DNA of 64,000 nucleotides from Tropicibacter sp. Alg240-R139 (GTDB taxonomy: Bacteria > Pseudomonadota > Alphaproteobacteria > Rhodobacterales > Rhodobacteraceae), in the NCBI RefSeq assembly GCF_900537075.1, contig NZ_UNRA01000004.1:318572-382571 (forward strand), given 5' to 3'. A program made the position numbers and the translations under genes. Shown here in pieces: positions 42,731 to 51,273 of the stretch (positions are counted from its first letter, which is position 1; each line of letters opens with the position of its first letter). The notes below the pieces were generated by a model that had not been told where the DNA came from, made no database searches, and was given only the letters and a program-made list of their open reading frames with translations.

Positions 42731-43720
42731 TCAGGCGTAAATGTCGGTCCAGAGCTCTTCAACAGCAGGCTCGGGGCTTTCCTTGGCGAAATCGGCGGCC
42801 GCGTTCACCACGTCCTTGATTTCCTTGTCGATGGCCTTGAGGTCATCTTCGCTGGCGTGTTTGCCGGTCAACAGCATTGAACGGACCTGTTCAATCGGAT
42901 CGCGCTCTTCGCGCATCTTCTGCACCTCTTCGCGGGTCCGGTATTTTGCCGGGTCCGACATCGAGTGGCCACGATAGCGATAGGTCTTAATTTCCAGAAT
43001 GTAGGGGCCTTTGCCCGCCCGGCAGTGGGCTACGGCCTTCTCGCTGGCTTCTTTGACCGCCAATACGTTCATGCCATCCACAGCTTCACCGGGGATGCCA
43101 AAAGCTTCGCCTCGGGTGTAAATGTCAGGTGTCGAGGTCGAGCGTGATTGTGCAGTGCCCATGGCATACTGATTGTTCTCGATCACAAAGATCACCGGCA
43201 GATCCCAGATCGCGGCCATGTTAAAGGCCTCGTACACCTGGCCCTGGTTGGCTGCGCCATCCCCGAAATAGGTGAAGGTCACACGACCGTTGCCCTTGTA
43301 TTTGTCGGCAAATGCCAGACCTGCGCCCAAAGGCACCTGCGCGCCCACGATGCCGTGGCCACCATAGAAATGCTTCTCTTTCGAGAACATGTGCATCGAG
43401 CCGCCCTTACCCTTGGACAGACCACCCTCGCGGCCCGTCAGTTCGGCCATAACGCCGCCTGGGTCCATGCCACAGGCCAGCATGTGGCCGTGATCGCGAT
43501 AAGATGTGATGCGTTTGTCGCCTTCTTCGGCTGCAGCCTCAAGGCCGACAACAACGGCTTCTTGTCCAATGTAAAGGTGACAGAAACCACCGATCAAACC
43601 CATGCCATAAAGCTGACCGGCCTTTTCTTCGAATCGACGGATCAACAACATTTCACGGTAATAGGTAAGTAGCTCTTCGGCAGAAACGTTTGGTTTCTTT
43701 GTGCTTTTTCGCGCGGCCAT
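42731..43720 (-). CDS. pdhA: Pyruvate dehydrogenase E1 alpha
   Basis: The thiamine diphosphate-binding subunit of E1. The cofactor motif [20 protein letters not shown] and ENNQYAMGT are present, with [18 protein letters not shown] and the phosphorylation-loop-like [13 protein letters not shown]. 329 residues. Start [13 protein letters not shown] at 43720 has GGGGGAGA at good spacing. First gene of the pdh operon; a 22-base palindrome lies 26-47 bases before its start. Confidence 0.97.
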   Translation of the reverse strand: MAARKSTKKPNVSAEELLTYYREMLLIRRFEEKAGQLYGMGLIGGFCHLYIGQEAVVVGLEAAAEEGDKRITSYRDHGHMLACGMDPGGVMAELTGREGGLSKGKGGSMHMFSKEKHFYGGHGIVGAQVPLGAGLAFADKYKGNGRVTFTYFGDGAANQGQVYEAFNMAAIWDLPVIFVIENNQYAMGTAQSRSTSTPDIYTRGEAFGIPGEAVDGMNVLAVKEASEKAVAHCRAGKGPYILEIKTYRYRGHSMSDPAKYRTREEVQKMREERDPIEQVRSMLLTGKHASEDDLKAIDKEIKDVVNAAADFAKESPEPAVEELWTDIYA

Positions 43721-43745
43721 CGTGGCGATCTCCCCCTTCCGGCAA

Positions 43746-43767
43746 GATAGTTTAGCGTTAAACTATC
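43746..43767. promoter_or_regulatory. pdhA: Palindromic operator upstream of pdhA, shared with lpd
   Basis: GATAGTTTA (43746-43754) and TAAACTATC (43759-43767) are perfect nine-base arms around GCGT. Seen from pdhA, the core is TAGTTTAACGCTAAACTA. The lpd palindrome at 60702-60719 is the same apart from one spacer base. Both sites lie about 26-50 bases before the start codon of a PDH-complex gene. Confidence 0.75.
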
Positions 43768-43856
43768 TAATAGAGCATTTCCCGCAGCATGGCGAGTGAA
43801 ATTGTGACGCCGGGGAAGGTTGCGCCACTCGTTGCCTAATTTGGATGGGAATTGGA

Positions 43857-44156
43857 TCAGCGGATGACGATTTCGTCGGCCCGCAGCAGACCCAGAATCG
43901 AACGTGCCTGTTGATCCAGCAGATCCAGGTCCAGATAGCTGTCAGACAGACGAAGGGTCAGGTTGCTCATCTCGTCGATTTCGGCGTTTAGTCGACCTAG
44001 ATCACGCGACAAGGCGTCTGCCTCTGCCGCGATCTCGGCCCGGCGGAACAGACCAAAATCCCCTTGCACGGCAGCAAAGGTGAAATAGGTGCCCAGGGCA
44101 AATGCCACTGCGAAAAAAATCAAAGCACCAAAACTAGGTCTGTTGGAACGGGTCAC
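43857..44156 (-). CDS. ftsB: Septum formation initiator, FtsB/DivIC family
   Basis: A 99-residue single-pass membrane protein of the division machinery. Helix at about residues 10-30 (FGALIFFAVAFALGTYFTFA), then a coiled-coil (EADALSRDLGRLNAEIDEMS) and a short end typical of DivIC (DLDLLDQQARSILGLLRADE). Start GTG at 44156; no good ribosome binding site. It lies alone between the pdh operon and pgk. Confidence 0.87.
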   Translation of the reverse strand: MTRSNRPSFGALIFFAVAFALGTYFTFAAVQGDFGLFRRAEIAAEADALSRDLGRLNAEIDEMSNLTLRLSDSYLDLDLLDQQARSILGLLRADEIVIR

Positions 44157-44294
44157 GCCGAAAACTTGCCTCTGGATGTTATCCTGCTCGCGCCCTTTGC
44201 GGACGTCTGTCTGCAGTATGGCATAGGCGAATCACCTTGTGAATCCCCTAAATGCGGAAATTCACAATGATTTCAGCCGGTAAGGTCGCGTGGA

Positions 44295-45491
44295 TCAGCC
44301 TGCGGTTTCCAACGCGGCAACACCGGGCAGGGCTTTGCCTTCCATCCACTCCAGGAACGCGCCGCCAGCGGTTGAAATGTAAGTAAAGTCGCGGGCCGCA
44401 CCAGATGCGTTCAAAGCAGCAACCGTATCTCCGCCGCCTGCAACCGATGTCAGCTGTCCGGCACGCGTCATCGCCGCAACTTTGAGCGCTGCGGCATTCG
44501 TGGCTGCGTCAAAGGGTTCCAGCTCGAACGCACCCAGGGGGCCATTCCAGATGACAGTCCTGCTTTGACCAAAGATTTCGGTGATGCGGGCAACGCTGTC
44601 GGGGCCTGCATCCAGGATCATACCGTCGCCAGGGCACTGATCGGCAGGCAGCACCTGATGTGGGGCGTGGCTTTCGAACTTTTCGGCCACAACGATGTCG
44701 GACGGTAAAACGATCTGGCATCCCAGCGTCTCTGCCTTGGCGATGATCTCTGCTGCGGTGTCCTTCATGATGCGTTCGGCCAGCGATTTGCCGACATCCA
44801 GGCCTTTGGCCACAAGAAACGTATTGGCCATGCCGCCACCGATCACCAGGTAATCCACCTTTTCGATCAGATTGCTCAGCAGTTCCAGCTTGGTGGACAC
44901 TTTGGCACCACCTACAACTGCCGTTACCGGGCGCTCGGGCTGACCCAATGCGCTTTCCAACGCCTCAAGCTCGGCTTGCATCAAACGGCCAGCGCAAGCG
45001 GGCAGCAGGCGCGCAAGCGCCTCGGTCGATGAATGAGCACGGTGTGCAGCCGAAAAGGCATCGTTGCAATAGACGTCGCCCAAACGCGCCATTCCCGCCG
45101 CCAGATCGGGATCGTTCTTGGTTTCAGCGGCATGAAAGCGGGTATTTTCCAACAACAAAACCTCGCCCGGCTGCAATTGTTCGGCGGCCAACTCGGCCTC
45201 GGTGCCGACACAGTCAGCGGCGAAGCGTACTTTGGTTTCAAACGCGCGTTCGAGTGTGGGCACCAGCTGGTTCAGCGACAAGTTCTCGCGGCGTTCACCA
45301 CCCGGACGGCCAAAGTGCGCCAACAGGATCGGGCGTCCGCCTGCGGCCAGGATATCGCGAACCGATGGGGCAATGCGGCGGATACGGGTCGAGTCGGTCA
45401 CCGTGCCATCTACGATGGGCACGTTGATGTCCACGCGCACCAAAACGCGTTTGCCGTTCAGATCCATGTCGTCGAGTGTTTTCCAGGCCAT
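44295..45491 (-). CDS. pgk: Phosphoglycerate kinase
   Basis: Converts 1,3-bisphosphoglycerate and ADP to 3-phosphoglycerate and [24 protein letters not shown], and [18 protein letters not shown]-like segment are the substrate-binding blocks; [32 protein letters not shown] and [15 protein letters not shown] belong to the hinge and nucleotide domain; [12 protein letters not shown] is near the end. 398 residues. GGAG precedes the start. Divergent from ppiB. Confidence 0.97.
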   Translation of the reverse strand: MAWKTLDDMDLNGKRVLVRVDINVPIVDGTVTDSTRIRRIAPSVRDILAAGGRPILLAHFGRPGGERRENLSLNQLVPTLERAFETKVRFAADCVGTEAELAAEQLQPGEVLLLENTRFHAAETKNDPDLAAGMARLGDVYCNDAFSAAHRAHSSTEALARLLPACAGRLMQAELEALESALGQPERPVTAVVGGAKVSTKLELLSNLIEKVDYLVIGGGMANTFLVAKGLDVGKSLAERIMKDTAAEIIAKAETLGCQIVLPSDIVVAEKFESHAPHQVLPADQCPGDGMILDAGPDSVARITEIFGQSRTVIWNGPLGAFELEPFDAATNAAALKVAAMTRAGQLTSVAGGGDTVAALNASGAARDFTYISTAGGAFLEWMEGKALPGVAALETAG

Positions 45492-45623
45492 CGTATGCTC
45501 CGCTCAAAATCAACAAAACTTGCTGCTCTTTCCCCGGAATCGGCCTTCAGGTCAATGCGCGACTTGGCAATCGGGCAGGGGGCGCTTAGGTATTCGCCCA
45601 ACAACATTCTACAGGAGAGCCCA

Positions 45624-46130
45624 ATGGCCGAGATCAAGGATCCAGAAAACACCGTCATCGTCGAACTGACAGGTGGCAATGTCGTCATCGAACTGCTGGC
45701 GGACGTCGCGCCCAAGCACGCCGAGCGGATGAAGGAACTGGCACGCGCAGGTGAATACGACAACGTCGCGTTCCACCGCGTGATTGACGGCTTCATGGCG
45801 CAGACCGGCGATGTACAGCACGGCGACATGGAAGACGGCTTTAACATCCGCATGGCGGGTACAGGCGGGTCCTCGATGCCGAACCTGCCGGCCGAGTTTT
45901 CCAAACTGCCGCACGATCGTGGCACCTTGGGTGCGGCGCGCTCGGCCAGCCCCGACAGCGCAAACTCGCAGTTCTTCATCAACTTCAAGGACAACCACTT
46001 CTTGAACGGTCAGTACACCGTTTATGGTCGTGTCATCGAAGGTATGGAGCATGTCGACGCCATCGTGCGCGGCGAGCCGCCTGCGACCCCCGACCGCATG
46101 ATCAGCGTCAAGGTTGCTGCAGATGCGTAA
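45624..46130 (+). CDS. ppiB: Cytoplasmic cyclophilin-type peptidyl-prolyl isomerase
   Basis: The 168-residue enzyme has the cyclophilin core: FHRVIDGFMAQTGDV with the catalytic Arg, GTLGAARSASPDSANSQFF, and NGQYTVYGRVIEGM. No signal peptide, so it acts in the cytoplasm. AGGAGAG lies six bases before ATG 45624; an upstream open frame from 45033 is only a read-through of non-coding sequence on the pgk opposite strand. It overlaps the next gene by eight bases. Confidence 0.95.
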   Translation: MAEIKDPENTVIVELTGGNVVIELLADVAPKHAERMKELARAGEYDNVAFHRVIDGFMAQTGDVQHGDMEDGFNIRMAGTGGSSMPNLPAEFSKLPHDRGTLGAARSASPDSANSQFFINFKDNHFLNGQYTVYGRVIEGMEHVDAIVRGEPPATPDRMISVKVAADA

Positions 46131-46668
46131 GCTTGCAGCTGTTTTTGCCCTGATGGCCAGCCCTGCGCTGGCCACAGGATTGCAGATCGAGGTCGAAGGC
46201 GAGGCCAACGGCACGATCACCGTCGACCTGCTGGATGACGTGGCACCCAAACATGTGGAACAGATCGCCGCTCTGGCTGGCGAAGGTCAGTATGACGGCG
46301 TGGTGTTTCACCGTGTGATCGACGGTTTCATGGCGCAGACTGGCGATGTCGAATTTGGCAAGCTGGGCGGCGACATGTCAGCGGCAGGTCGTGGTGGGTC
46401 TAGCCGCCCGGATCTCCCGGCCGAGTTCTCGGACATTCCGTTTGATCGTGGCGTCGTGGGCATGGCGCGGTCGCAGAACCCGAATTCTGCCAACTCGCAG
46501 TTCTTCATCATGTTTGACGCGGGCCATTTCCTGAACGGTCAGTACACCGTTGTGGGCAAAGTCACCGGCGGCATGGACGTGGTGGATCAAATCAAGCTTG
46601 GCAAAGGTCAGAACGGCGCGGTCGTCGGCCAGCCCGACGTGATGAAAAAGGTCACCGTGACCAAGTGA
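46123..46668 (+). CDS. ppiA: Periplasmic cyclophilin-type peptidyl-prolyl isomerase
   Basis: A second cyclophilin of 181 residues with a signal peptide (MRKLAAVFALMASPALA) and the same core: FHRVIDGFMAQTGDVEFG, GVVGMARSQNPNSANSQFF, NGQYTVVGKVTGGM. It is a close paralogue of the upstream enzyme, targeted to the periplasm. The start ATG 46123 overlaps ppiB by eight bases, so translation is coupled. Confidence 0.94.
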   Translation: MRKLAAVFALMASPALATGLQIEVEGEANGTITVDLLDDVAPKHVEQIAALAGEGQYDGVVFHRVIDGFMAQTGDVEFGKLGGDMSAAGRGGSSRPDLPAEFSDIPFDRGVVGMARSQNPNSANSQFFIMFDAGHFLNGQYTVVGKVTGGMDVVDQIKLGKGQNGAVVGQPDVMKKVTVTK

Positions 46669-46677
46669 TGCTTTTGG

Positions 46678-46700
46678 CGGTGCCCCACGCTGGGGCACCG
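46678..46700 (+). terminator. Hairpin after ppiA without T-run
   Basis: CGGTGCCCCA (46678-46687) pairs with TGGGGCACCG (46691-46700) with a three-base loop. No T-run follows, so it may be an RNA-protecting hairpin or a Rho-dependent end. Confidence 0.5.
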
Positions 46701-46791
46701 CACCATTGGTCAAATCTGCGTGTATTGGGCTGTTCAGTCGCGCCGCACGCCTGCAGACTTTCCGCGTCATAACACTTCAAAGGTGTGACCC

Positions 46792-47754
46792 ATGCGCGGA
46801 TTGCTTGCTGCTGTCTTCTCCCTGATTGCCACTGCTGTTTTGGCCAGCCCCGAATTCTGGCGCAGCGAATGGCCAGACACTGATTTTTCTCGCAGTAGCG
46901 TAAAGAATTGGGGTGAAGTCTTGTCTGGTGGCCCGCCAAAAGATGGTATTCCGGCCCTGAGTGGCCCTAACTTTTTGCGTGTCGATGATGAACGCCGGAT
47001 CAAGGGCCGCGAACCCGTGATAACGGTGGAAATCGACGGCACTGAGCCGCGCGCCTATCCGATCCGCTATCTGATGTGGCATGAGATTGTGAACGACACT
47101 GTGGGTGGCATTCCCGTGGCGGTGACGTTCTGTCCGCTCTGCAATTCTGGCCTGTCTTTTGACCGGCGGGTCAGTGGGCGGGTGTTGACTTTTGGCGTCT
47201 CGGGCAAGCTGCGCAATTCGGACATGGTGATGTACGACCATGAAACACAAAGCTGGTGGCAGCAGGCTGTTGGCGAGGCGATCGTTGGTGACCTCACTGG
47301 AACAAAGCTCAAGACGCTTCCGACCTGGATGGAAAGCTGGGACGAATTCAAGACCCGTAATCCGCAGGGTCTGGTAATGGCGCAGCCTAATTACAACCGT
47401 TCTTATGGCCGCAATCCCTACGAAGGCTACGACAGTCTCAGCCAACCGTTCCTTTACAATGGTGAGCTTCCACCACACGGCATCCCGCCGCTGGTGCGCG
47501 TGGTCCGTGTTGATGATCGTGCATGGCCCCTATCCCGCCTGCGGGACGCGACAGAGCTGCGTGAGTCGGGCGTTGTGCTTACGTGGAAGGCCGGGCAGGC
47601 CTCGGCCCTGGACACAGGGACAATTGCACGCGGCAAAGACGTGGGCAGCATCCGTGTAACGGACGCGCAGGGGCGGGATTTGCCCCACGATGTCATGTTC
47701 GCCTTTGCTTACCACGCCTTTTGGCCTGACGGTCACTGGATGCTAGGGCGTTAA
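46792..47754 (+). CDS. Secreted DUF3179-domain protein
   Basis: The 320-residue protein has a signal peptide (MRGLLAAVFSLIATAVLA) and a DUF3179 domain: KNWGEVLSGGPPKDGIPAL, RAYPIRYLMWHEIVNDTVGG, FCPLCNSGLSFDRRV (CxxC-like), DHETQSWWQQAVGEAIVG, and FAYHAFWPDG near the end. The function of DUF3179 is unknown; the cysteines could bind a metal or form a disulfide. The stop overlaps that of the convergent small secreted gene by four bases (TTAA). Confidence 0.9.
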   Translation: MRGLLAAVFSLIATAVLASPEFWRSEWPDTDFSRSSVKNWGEVLSGGPPKDGIPALSGPNFLRVDDERRIKGREPVITVEIDGTEPRAYPIRYLMWHEIVNDTVGGIPVAVTFCPLCNSGLSFDRRVSGRVLTFGVSGKLRNSDMVMYDHETQSWWQQAVGEAIVGDLTGTKLKTLPTWMESWDEFKTRNPQGLVMAQPNYNRSYGRNPYEGYDSLSQPFLYNGELPPHGIPPLVRVVRVDDRAWPLSRLRDATELRESGVVLTWKAGQASALDTGTIARGKDVGSIRVTDAQGRDLPHDVMFAFAYHAFWPDGHWMLGR

Positions 47755-48077
47755 CCGTCGCTAAAAGTGTATGACCCCATGTCACACAGATCGAGCCCAT
47801 AGTCTTCGAATTCGGCCCCATCCGAGAACTGACCGCGGATGTCATAGACGCAAGTGCTAAGCCCATCTGCGATCATAACGCCGATTTCATAGCCGGGTGC
47901 CAGATACGCACCATCGAGCAGGTTGTCTTCCCATGCGTCGGACGAAGCAGCGCTGATGTTAAAGCCGATTAGGTCAGCACTGGATTCGTTGATCAGAAAG
48001 AATTCCAGGTCTTCGGCCAAAGCTGCTGAACCGATAGTGAGAGTGGCCAACGCGGCCCCAAGAAGAATTCGCTTCAT
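47751..48077 (-). CDS. Small secreted protein of unknown function
   Basis: The 108-residue protein has a signal peptide (MKRILLGAALATLTIGSAAL) and a short beta-rich mature part: FFLINESSADLIGFNISAA, SSDAWEDNLLDGAYLAPGY, DGLSTCVYDIRGQFSDG and EDYGLDLCDMGSYTF. Two cysteines may form a disulfide. It resembles small periplasmic proteins that are common in Roseobacters, sometimes misnamed argininosuccinate lyase. Function is unknown. Confidence 0.75.
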   Translation of the reverse strand: MKRILLGAALATLTIGSAALAEDLEFFLINESSADLIGFNISAASSDAWEDNLLDGAYLAPGYEIGVMIADGLSTCVYDIRGQFSDGAEFEDYGLDLCDMGSYTFSDG

Positions 48078-48206
48078 AAAGTTCCCCTACATGATGATGC
48101 CGCCGGTCGTGCGTTTCGCATTGGCTGCACACTCTCTATTGTGCGGAATTCCGCCGAGGAGGGAAGGGGCTATGTTCAAATCCGGCGAATCTTGGATCGG
48201 GTGCTC

Positions 48207-48242
48207 AAAAAAAACGCCGACACGGTGATCCCGTATCGGCGT
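48207..48242 (-). terminator. Rho-independent terminator of the bactofilin gene
   Basis: On the minus strand ACGCCGATACGG (48231-48242) pairs with CCGTGTCGGCGT (48214-48225; one mismatched pair), followed by a run of T to 48207. Confidence 0.88.
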
Positions 48243-48273
48243 ATTCTGTTTTCTCGGCGCAAATGGCGCGGAA

Positions 48274-48798
48274 TTACTTGCTTTCGCCGGGGGCCTTTGC
48301 AGGCGCCGCAGCTGCCGGGTTGGCGGCAGGCTTGGCTGCACGACCAGGATTCAGCGGATCGTCCTGACGCTGCACAGAACCCTCAAAGTGCGCACCGCTT
48401 TCGATTGCGATGGTTTTGTGGATGATGTCGCCTTCGACGCGAGCGGTCGAAGTCAGGCGTACTTTAAGGCCGCGCACGCGGCCCACGATACGACCGTTGA
48501 TGACCACGTCATCTGCGGTCACTTCGCCTTTGATTGTTGCGCTTTCGCCAATGGTCAGCAGGTGCGCGCGGATGTCGCCCTCGACCGTGCCTTCAACCTG
48601 GATGTCACCGGTGGTCTTCAGATTCCCGGTGATGTGCAGATCAGACGACAGCACGGATGCGGGCGGCTTGGCCTTGGGGGCGCTGGCTTTGAAATCGCTT
48701 TGGGCAGGCGCTGCCGGTGCAGACGTCGGGGCCGCCGGCTTGGCGGTAGCTTCGGGAGCTTTTGCGCCCGGCTCGTTGATTTTGCTCTTAGAAAACAT
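48274..48798 (-). CDS. Bactofilin, polymer-forming cytoskeletal protein
   Basis: Bactofilins form nucleotide-free filaments on the membrane and guide wall enzymes. The 174-residue protein has a disordered Ala/Pro/Lys N-terminus (to about 45), a beta-helical bactofilin core (about 48-145) with VLSSDLHITGNLKTTGDIQV, EGTVEGDIRAHLLTIGESA, TIKGEVTADDVVINGRIVGR and TSTARVEGDIIHKTIAIE, and a disordered C-terminus. It overlaps the upstream M23 peptidase gene by 11 bases. Similar bactofilin-peptidase pairs have been described in other alphaproteobacteria. Confidence 0.92.
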   Translation of the reverse strand: MFSKSKINEPGAKAPEATAKPAAPTSAPAAPAQSDFKASAPKAKPPASVLSSDLHITGNLKTTGDIQVEGTVEGDIRAHLLTIGESATIKGEVTADDVVINGRIVGRVRGLKVRLTSTARVEGDIIHKTIAIESGAHFEGSVQRQDDPLNPGRAAKPAANPAAAAPAKAPGESK

Positions 48799-50116
48799 TT
48801 CTTGCAGCCTTGATGTAGATCATGGGGTTTACGGGTCTTCCGTTCACGCGTACCTCATAATGGAGGTGGGTTCCAGTCGACCGTCCGGTGCTACCCATAT
48901 CAGCAATATGATCCCCGCGCGAGACCCTTTGACCCTTCTTCACGCGAATCCGCGTGTTATGAGCATAAAGCGTCTCAATTCCAAAGGCATGTTGGATTTT
49001 CACCAAACGACCAAAACCTGATTGCCAGCCTGCATGAGTCACGACGCCATCAGCGGTGGAAAAGATGTCGGTGCCGTGAGGGCCGGCAAAGTCTGACCCG
49101 TTGTGCATGCGCCGACCGCCGGTCTTAGGATCGCGGCGATAACCATAGCCGCTGGTATAGCGAACAGCAGCACGCACGGGGCTGGCAAATGGCGCTTTTT
49201 GGGCAGCAATGCGATAAAGGTTCAACTGGTCCATCTGCTGTAGCAGATGGTTCGCGCGGGCCTCGTCTGCCGAGGGTTCTTCACCGCGCGTGCTTAAGGA
49301 TAAAGGGGTCAGCGGACCGCCCTGACCGCTGTAACCCCGCCGAACCTGCTCGATGATGCGGTCGGTGGGCATGCCTGCGCTGCGGAACATCTTGTCCAGC
49401 GGTTCGACCGAGACGGTCATAGCCTCTTCCAATTGACGGAAGATCTGGTCGTTTTGTTCCCGCATCAGGCGGATTTCAAGTTCCAGCGCGTCGCGCTGAT
49501 CCAGCGCCGATTGCGCGTCGGTGATCACCTGATCGCGCTGTTGTGCCGTGCGTTCCAGGGCATCGGCCATAAAGGTCATCTGAACAGGAGCCGCAGCGGC
49601 CACGTGGTGAACCGTCGCTTCGTCCTGATTCTGGGTCTCAAGCTGGGCCAGCGCATCGCGGGCCGCTTCGCGGTCCTTCATCGTGTTGCGCAGCGTGCTT
49701 TGGATCACGTCGATCCCGGTTTCCAACTCGCGGCGATGGGTTTCAGATTCAAGCAGTTCCGACTGCATGACGGAAATCTGTTCCAGTGCCGCGTTGAAAC
49801 GCGCCTGTGCGGCCAGCGCCTCTTCGGCGCGCGAGTCGCGTTCGTCAGACAAGGCGTTGAGCCGCTCTTGATAAGTCATCTGATCGCGTTTGGCCTGTTC
49901 TCGGAAATTGCCAGAGCCAATGCTGTCCATCAATAGGATTGCAGTGGCCATAATGGCCCAGGCCACAACCACAGTGACGCCGGCATAGGCGAGCAGCTGC
50001 GTCTCCGGTCGAAGCCGGATGAACCTGGTGTCCGTATCGGATTTTAGAAACAGGCGGCGTTCGGGAAAGATCCTCTCCAGAAACGCGTGTATTTTGATTG
50101 CCAGACGTGTTCGCAC
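48788..50116 (-). CDS. Membrane-anchored M23 metallopeptidase with coiled-coil
   Basis: A murein hydrolase of the LytM/M23 family, 442 residues. One membrane helix at about residues 42-65 (LLAYAGVTVVVAWAIMATAI), then a long periplasmic coiled-coil (about 75-240), and the M23 domain at the end. Zinc ligands are HNGSDFAGP (His, Asp) and THLHYEVRV (HxH), with VVTHAGWQSGFGRLVKIQH. All look intact, so it should be an active endopeptidase. It overlaps the bactofilin gene by 11 bases. GTG start with AGGA upstream. Confidence 0.93.
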   Translation of the reverse strand: MRTRLAIKIHAFLERIFPERRLFLKSDTDTRFIRLRPETQLLAYAGVTVVVAWAIMATAILLMDSIGSGNFREQAKRDQMTYQERLNALSDERDSRAEEALAAQARFNAALEQISVMQSELLESETHRRELETGIDVIQSTLRNTMKDREAARDALAQLETQNQDEATVHHVAAAAPVQMTFMADALERTAQQRDQVITDAQSALDQRDALELEIRLMREQNDQIFRQLEEAMTVSVEPLDKMFRSAGMPTDRIIEQVRRGYSGQGGPLTPLSLSTRGEEPSADEARANHLLQQMDQLNLYRIAAQKAPFASPVRAAVRYTSGYGYRRDPKTGGRRMHNGSDFAGPHGTDIFSTADGVVTHAGWQSGFGRLVKIQHAFGIETLYAHNTRIRVKKGQRVSRGDHIADMGSTGRSTGTHLHYEVRVNGRPVNPMIYIKAARNVF

Positions 50117-50355
50117 GCGTCTTTCCTTGTCTTACCCCACTTACGGCTTTTCGGTGAGTGACCGTCAGCCTTGAGGCGACTGAATAGCCAGACAGGACCG
50201 TTTGGGCAAGTTTGTTAACCAGATGGTCGATTCTGACGGGGTTTCGCGCTGAACGTGAGCGGAATTTCGCCGATTATGTCGGTTTTTCCGCTGTTGTTCA
50301 GTCGGTTGCCCCTAAGCAGCATCACGAAATCGTAAGGCGGCTGGGGATTGTACTC

Positions 50356-51219
50356 TCAGCGGACATGAGCCGGGTATTGGTCGGCCAGCGGCCAGTAGAA
50401 ATCGGGCGGCAGCCCAGCGTCGGCGCGTTTCTCTTCGTTGAACGGGGGCTTGAGCCCGCCTTTGAAGTAATGGCGCACCAGCTTGTGGAATTCTTCTTTG
50501 GGGTCGATGTCGCTGCGCCCGCAAAGGAAGTTGAACCATTTCGAGCCATAGGCCACATGGCTCACCTCTTCGGCATATATCGTCTCAAGACAACCAACGG
50601 CTTGGGTCTCTTTGGCATTCTGGAATATCTTGATCATGCCAGGGGTCACGTCCAGGCCACGCGCCTCGAGCACCATGGGGACAATCGCCAGCCGCCCCAG
50701 CAAATCCTGGGACGTGTCGATGGCCGCGCGCCACATGCCTGCATGTGCGGGAAGCGCGCCATAGTGGCTGTCCATCGCCTCAAGGCAGTCGCACATCATG
50801 TTAAAGTGGTTCGATTCCTCATCCGCCGCCTGCACCCAGTCGTCATAAAACCCCATGGGCATCGGAACATCCGTGAACCGCGCGATGATGTCCCAATGCA
50901 GGTCAACGGCGTTCAATTCGATATGTGCAACAGCATGAAGCAGAGCGATGCGCCCCGCAGTCGAGCCTGGTTTGCGCTTTGGCACGTCACGGGGGCTGAG
51001 CAGGTCGGGCTTGTCTGGGCGGGCCGGATGATCGGGCGGCGCTGCCTGTCCGATCTCAATGAGTTTCCCTTCTGCGCGCGCCGCTTTCCATTGTGCCGCA
51101 TAGTCACGGGATTTGCGCGTTTTCTCACGCCCGTTTGCTGTGGTCAGAACATCGACGGCCATGCCCGCCAATGTCTTTGCGGTGTCTGCGGTCTGTTGGG
51201 ACAAGGGCTGTTGCTCCAT
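50356..51219 (-). CDS. DUF455 ferritin-like protein
   Basis: The 287-residue protein has a helical core with pairs typical of the ferritin-like fold: HAVAHIELNAVDLHWDI, DEESNHFNMMCDCLEAM, and YAEEVSHVAYGSKWF. The EExxH patterns would bind two iron or other metal ions. DUF455 proteins are common in proteobacteria but not characterised. The start is either ATG 51219 or the GTG at 51222; no clear ribosome binding site. Confidence 0.85.
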   Translation of the reverse strand: MEQQPLSQQTADTAKTLAGMAVDVLTTANGREKTRKSRDYAAQWKAARAEGKLIEIGQAAPPDHPARPDKPDLLSPRDVPKRKPGSTAGRIALLHAVAHIELNAVDLHWDIIARFTDVPMPMGFYDDWVQAADEESNHFNMMCDCLEAMDSHYGALPAHAGMWRAAIDTSQDLLGRLAIVPMVLEARGLDVTPGMIKIFQNAKETQAVGCLETIYAEEVSHVAYGSKWFNFLCGRSDIDPKEEFHKLVRHYFKGGLKPPFNEEKRADAGLPPDFYWPLADQYPAHVR

Positions 51220-51273
51220 CACTTTTGGGGTGTAGCGGGGTGAATATCAGGTTTCGCCATCAAGCCAACCGCT

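Noticed and set aside
45033-45623. N-terminal extension of ppiB
   Set aside because: It would run antisense through pgk and lacks a ribosome binding site; ATG 45624 has a strong one.
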